A stretch of DNA of 64,000 nucleotides. Source: Euonymus europaeus. Lineage: Eukaryota; Streptophyta; Magnoliopsida; Celastrales; Celastraceae. A model generated the notes under the pieces. The model was not told the DNA's origin. It worked only from the letters and a program-made list of their open reading frames with translations, and searched no databases. The stretch spans positions 9,982,001 to 10,046,000 of the forward strand of contig OY756960.1 in assembly GCA_963580455.1 (NCBI GenBank). The letters are read 5' to 3'. Both the position numbers and the translations under genes were made by a program. Positions within the stretch are counted from its first letter, which is position 1, and the number at the start of each line of letters is the position of its first letter. Positions 61,060 to 64,000 of the stretch are shown in pieces.

Positions 61060-64000
61060 ACGGACAAAAACCGTTAAAAGCTCCTCCATAGATAGAGTTG
61101 AGAACCTTCGGACCATGCAAGTGGCTCGGTGTACACTTTTTATTTTTCTTCTATGTTAAATTCTACGAGTACAAGCTTCCTAGATTATCTCGATGCCAAA
61201 AAACCACCTTTCTTCGACAAATGGACAAAAACCGATAAAAGCTCCACCATAAATAGAGTTGAGCAACTTCGGACCATCAAAGTTGCTCGGTGTACACATT
61301 TTATTGTTTTTCTATGTCAAATTTTATAGTATAAGCTTCCTAGATTATTTCGATGCCAAAAAACCAACTTTCTTTGACAAATGGAGAAAAACCGTTAAAA
61401 GCTCCACTCTAGATAGAGTTGAGCAACTTCGGACCATCAAAGTTGCTCGGTGTACACATTTTATTGTTATTTTATGTCAAATTTTACGAGTATAACTTCC
61501 TAGATTATTTCGATGCCAAAACACCAACTTTCTATGGCAAATGGACAAAAACCGTTAAAAGATCCTCCATAGATAGAGTTGAGCAAATTCGGACTATCAA
61601 AGTTTCTCGGTGTACACTTTTTATTGTTCTTTTATGTCAAATTTTACGAGTATAACTTCCTAGATTATTTCGATTCCAAAACACCAACTTTCTATGACAA
61701 ATGGACAAAAACCGTTAAAGCTCCTCCATAGATAGACTTGAGCAACTTCGACCATCAATGTTGCTCGGTGTACACTTTCTATTGTTCTTCTATGTCAAAT
61801 TTTACGAGTATAAGCTTCGTAGATTATATCGATGCCAAAACACTACATATCTATGCCAAATGGACAAAAACCGTTAAAAGCTCCTCCATAGATAGAGTTG
61901 AGCAACTTCGGACCATCAAAGTTGCTCGGTGTACACATTTTATTGTTCTTTTATGTCAAATTTTACTAGTATAACTTCCTAGATTATTACGATTCCAAAA
62001 CACCAACTTTCTATGACAAATGGACAAAAACCGTTAAAGCTCCTCCATAGATAGAGTTGAGCAACTTCGGATCATCAATGTTGCTCGGTGTACACTTTTT
62101 ATTGTTCTTCTATGTCAAATTTTACGAGTATAACTTCCTAGATTATTTCGATTCCAAAACACCAACTTTCTATGCCAAATGGACAAAAACCATTAAAAGC
62201 TCCTCCATAGATAGAGTTGAACAAATTCGGACCATGAAAGTTGCTCGGTGTACACTTTTTATTGTTCTTCTATGTCAAATTTTACGAGTATAAGCTTCGT
62301 AGATTATTTCGATGCCAAAACACAACATATCTATGCCAAACGGACAAAAACCGTTAAAAGCTCCTCCATAGATAGAGTTGAGCAACTTCGGACCATGAAA
62401 GTTGCTCAGTGTACAATTTTTATTGTTCTTCTATGTCAAATTTTACGAGTATAACTTCCTAGATTATTTCGATTCCCTAACACCAACTTTCTATGACAAA
62501 TGGACAAAAATCGTTAAAGCTCCACCATCGAGAGAGTTGAGCAACTTCGGACCATCAAAGTTGCTCGGTGTACACTTTTTATTGTTCTTCTATGTCAAAT
62601 TTTACGTGTATAAGCTTCCTAGATTACTTCGATGCCAAAACACCACATATCTATGCTAAATGGAAAAAAAACGTAAAAGCTCCTCCATAGATAGAGTTGA
62701 CCAAATTCGGATCATGAAAGCTGCTCGATATACACTTTTTATTGTTCTTGTATGTCAAATTTTACGATTATAAGCTTCGTTGATTATTTCGATGCCAAAA
62801 CACTACATATCTATGCCAAACGGACAAAAACCGTTAAAAGCTCCTCCATAGATAGAGTTGAGCAACTTCGGAGCATGAAAGTTGCTCCGTGTACACTTTT
62901 TATTGTTCTTCTTTGTCAAATTTTACGTGTATAAGATTCCTAGATTACTTCGATGCCAAAACACTACATATCTATGCCAAACGGACAAAAACCGTTAAAA
63001 GCTCCTCCATAGATAGAGTTGAGCAACTTCGTACCATGAATATTGCTGTGTGTTCACTTTTTATTGTTCTTCTATGTCAAATTTTACGTGTATAAGCTTC
63101 CTAGATTACTTCGATTCCAAAACACCACATATCTATGCCAAATGGACAAAAACCGTTAAAAGCTCCTCCATAGATAGAGTTGAGCAAATTCGGACTATCA
63201 AAGTTTCTCGGTTTACGCTTTTTATTGTTCTTCTATGTCAAATTTTACGAGTATAAGCCTCCTAGATTATTTCGATGCCAAAAAACCACATATCTATGCC
63301 AAATGGACAAAAACTGTTAAAGCTCCTCCATATATAGAGTTGAGCAACTTCGGACCATCAATGTTGCTCGGTGTACACTTTTTATTGTTCTTCTATGTCA
63401 AATTTCATAGTATAAGATTCCTAGATTATTTCGATGCCAAAAAACCAACATTCTTCTACAAATGAAGAAAAACCGTTAAAAGCTCCTCCATAGATAGAGT
63501 TGAGCAACTTCGGACTATCAAAGTTGCTCAATGTACACATTTTATTGTTCTTCTATGTCAAATTTTACGAGTATAAGCTTCCTAGATTATCTCGATGCCA
63601 AAAAACCACCTTTCTTCGACAAATGGACAAAAACCGATAAAAGCTTCACCATAAATAGAGTTGAGCAACTTCGGACCATGAAAGTTACCCGGTGTACACA
63701 TTTTATTGTTCTTTTATGTCAAATTTTACGAGTATAAGCTTCCTAGATTATTTCGATGCCAAAACACCAACTTTCTATGCCAAATGGACAAAAACCGTTA
63801 AAAGCTCCTCGATAGATAGAGTTGAGCAACTTCGGACCATCAAAGTTGCTCGGTGTACACTTTTGATTGTTCTTCCATGTCAAATTTTACGTGTATAAAC
63901 TTCCTAAATTACTTCGATGCCAAAACACCACATATCTATGCCAAATGGACAAAAACCGTTAAAGCTCCTCCATAGATAGAGTTGAGCAAATTCGGACCAT
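61055..64000. repeat. Satellite DNA array, right part (~18 copies, runs off the window)
   Basis: This is the same satellite family in the same orientation and phase as the left part. The dyad start at 61100 lies 2432 bp from the last one on the left (58668). Subtracting the 2266-bp LTR and one 5-bp target duplication leaves 161 bp, one monomer. The first monomer on this side is somewhat degenerate: its dyad reads GAGAACCTT with right arm AAGTGGCTC. The order of variants at about 62.4-64.0 kb resembles that at about 28.9-30.0 kb, including the rare AAGTTACCCGG variant at about 29.69 and 63.68 kb. The array continues beyond the window end. Confidence 0.98.

Noticed and set aside
1..64000. CRISPR array
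   Set aside because: The repeat period is regular, but there are no unique spacers between short conserved repeats. The whole 160-bp unit is conserved, and no cas genes are present.
1..64000. Species or family assignment of the host plant
   Set aside because: Neither the satellite nor the LTR gave a match I could recall with certainty, so anything beyond 'probably a flowering plant' would be a guess.

Overview
The window is almost entirely one tandem satellite DNA family, interrupted once by a solo retrotransposon LTR. I see no protein-coding gene, tRNA, rRNA or CRISPR array. The monomer is about 160 bp (159-161 bp, about 385 copies), AT-rich, and always in the same orientation. The genome is very probably that of a flowering plant: monomer size and array style fit plant centromeric, pericentromeric or subtelomeric satellites, and the inserted LTR resembles plant Ty1/Copia (Angela/Tork-like) LTRs. 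I do not recognise the satellite family and cannot name the species or the chromosomal position.

Layout: 1-58788 is satellite. 58789-61054 is a 2266-bp solo LTR with TGTTGG...CCAACA ends and a perfect 5-bp target duplication (GCCAA at 58784-58788 and 61055-61059). 61055-64000 is the same satellite, in the same orientation and phase. Removing the LTR and one target-site copy restores a single 161-bp monomer.

The satellite is not a uniform head-to-tail array. Diagnostic variants (indels and rare substitutions) reveal nested higher-order repeats and recent segmental duplications. These include 5-mer and 3-mer units near 1-3 kb; a 5.7-kb segment repeated at an offset of 6733 bp (42 monomers) at about 4.85-10.57 and 11.58-17.30 kb; a 3044-bp (19-mer) tandem pair at 18.06-24.14 kb with an embedded 1282-bp 8-mer; a 1600-bp 10-mer at 31.9-34.8 kb; a 3200-bp (20-mer) tandem pair at 37.7-44.1 kb; a 1603-bp 10-mer pair at 46.5-49.8 kb; a 1286-bp 8-mer pair at 50.0-52.4 kb; and a 2566-bp (16-mer) pair at 52.1-57.3 kb. 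Most offsets are whole numbers of monomers, and many are even numbers, with about 1600 bp (10 monomers) recurring. This fits unequal exchange acting on an older dimer/10-mer organisation.

Each monomer carries a short dyad, GAGCAACTT / AAGTTGCTC around a 10-nt loop. In several segments it is intact in one half of the dimer and mismatched in the other. This dyad and the layered duplication history are the most interesting features. Their functional meaning is inference. The many short open frames (about 60-136 codons) are by-products of the repeat and are not annotated as genes.
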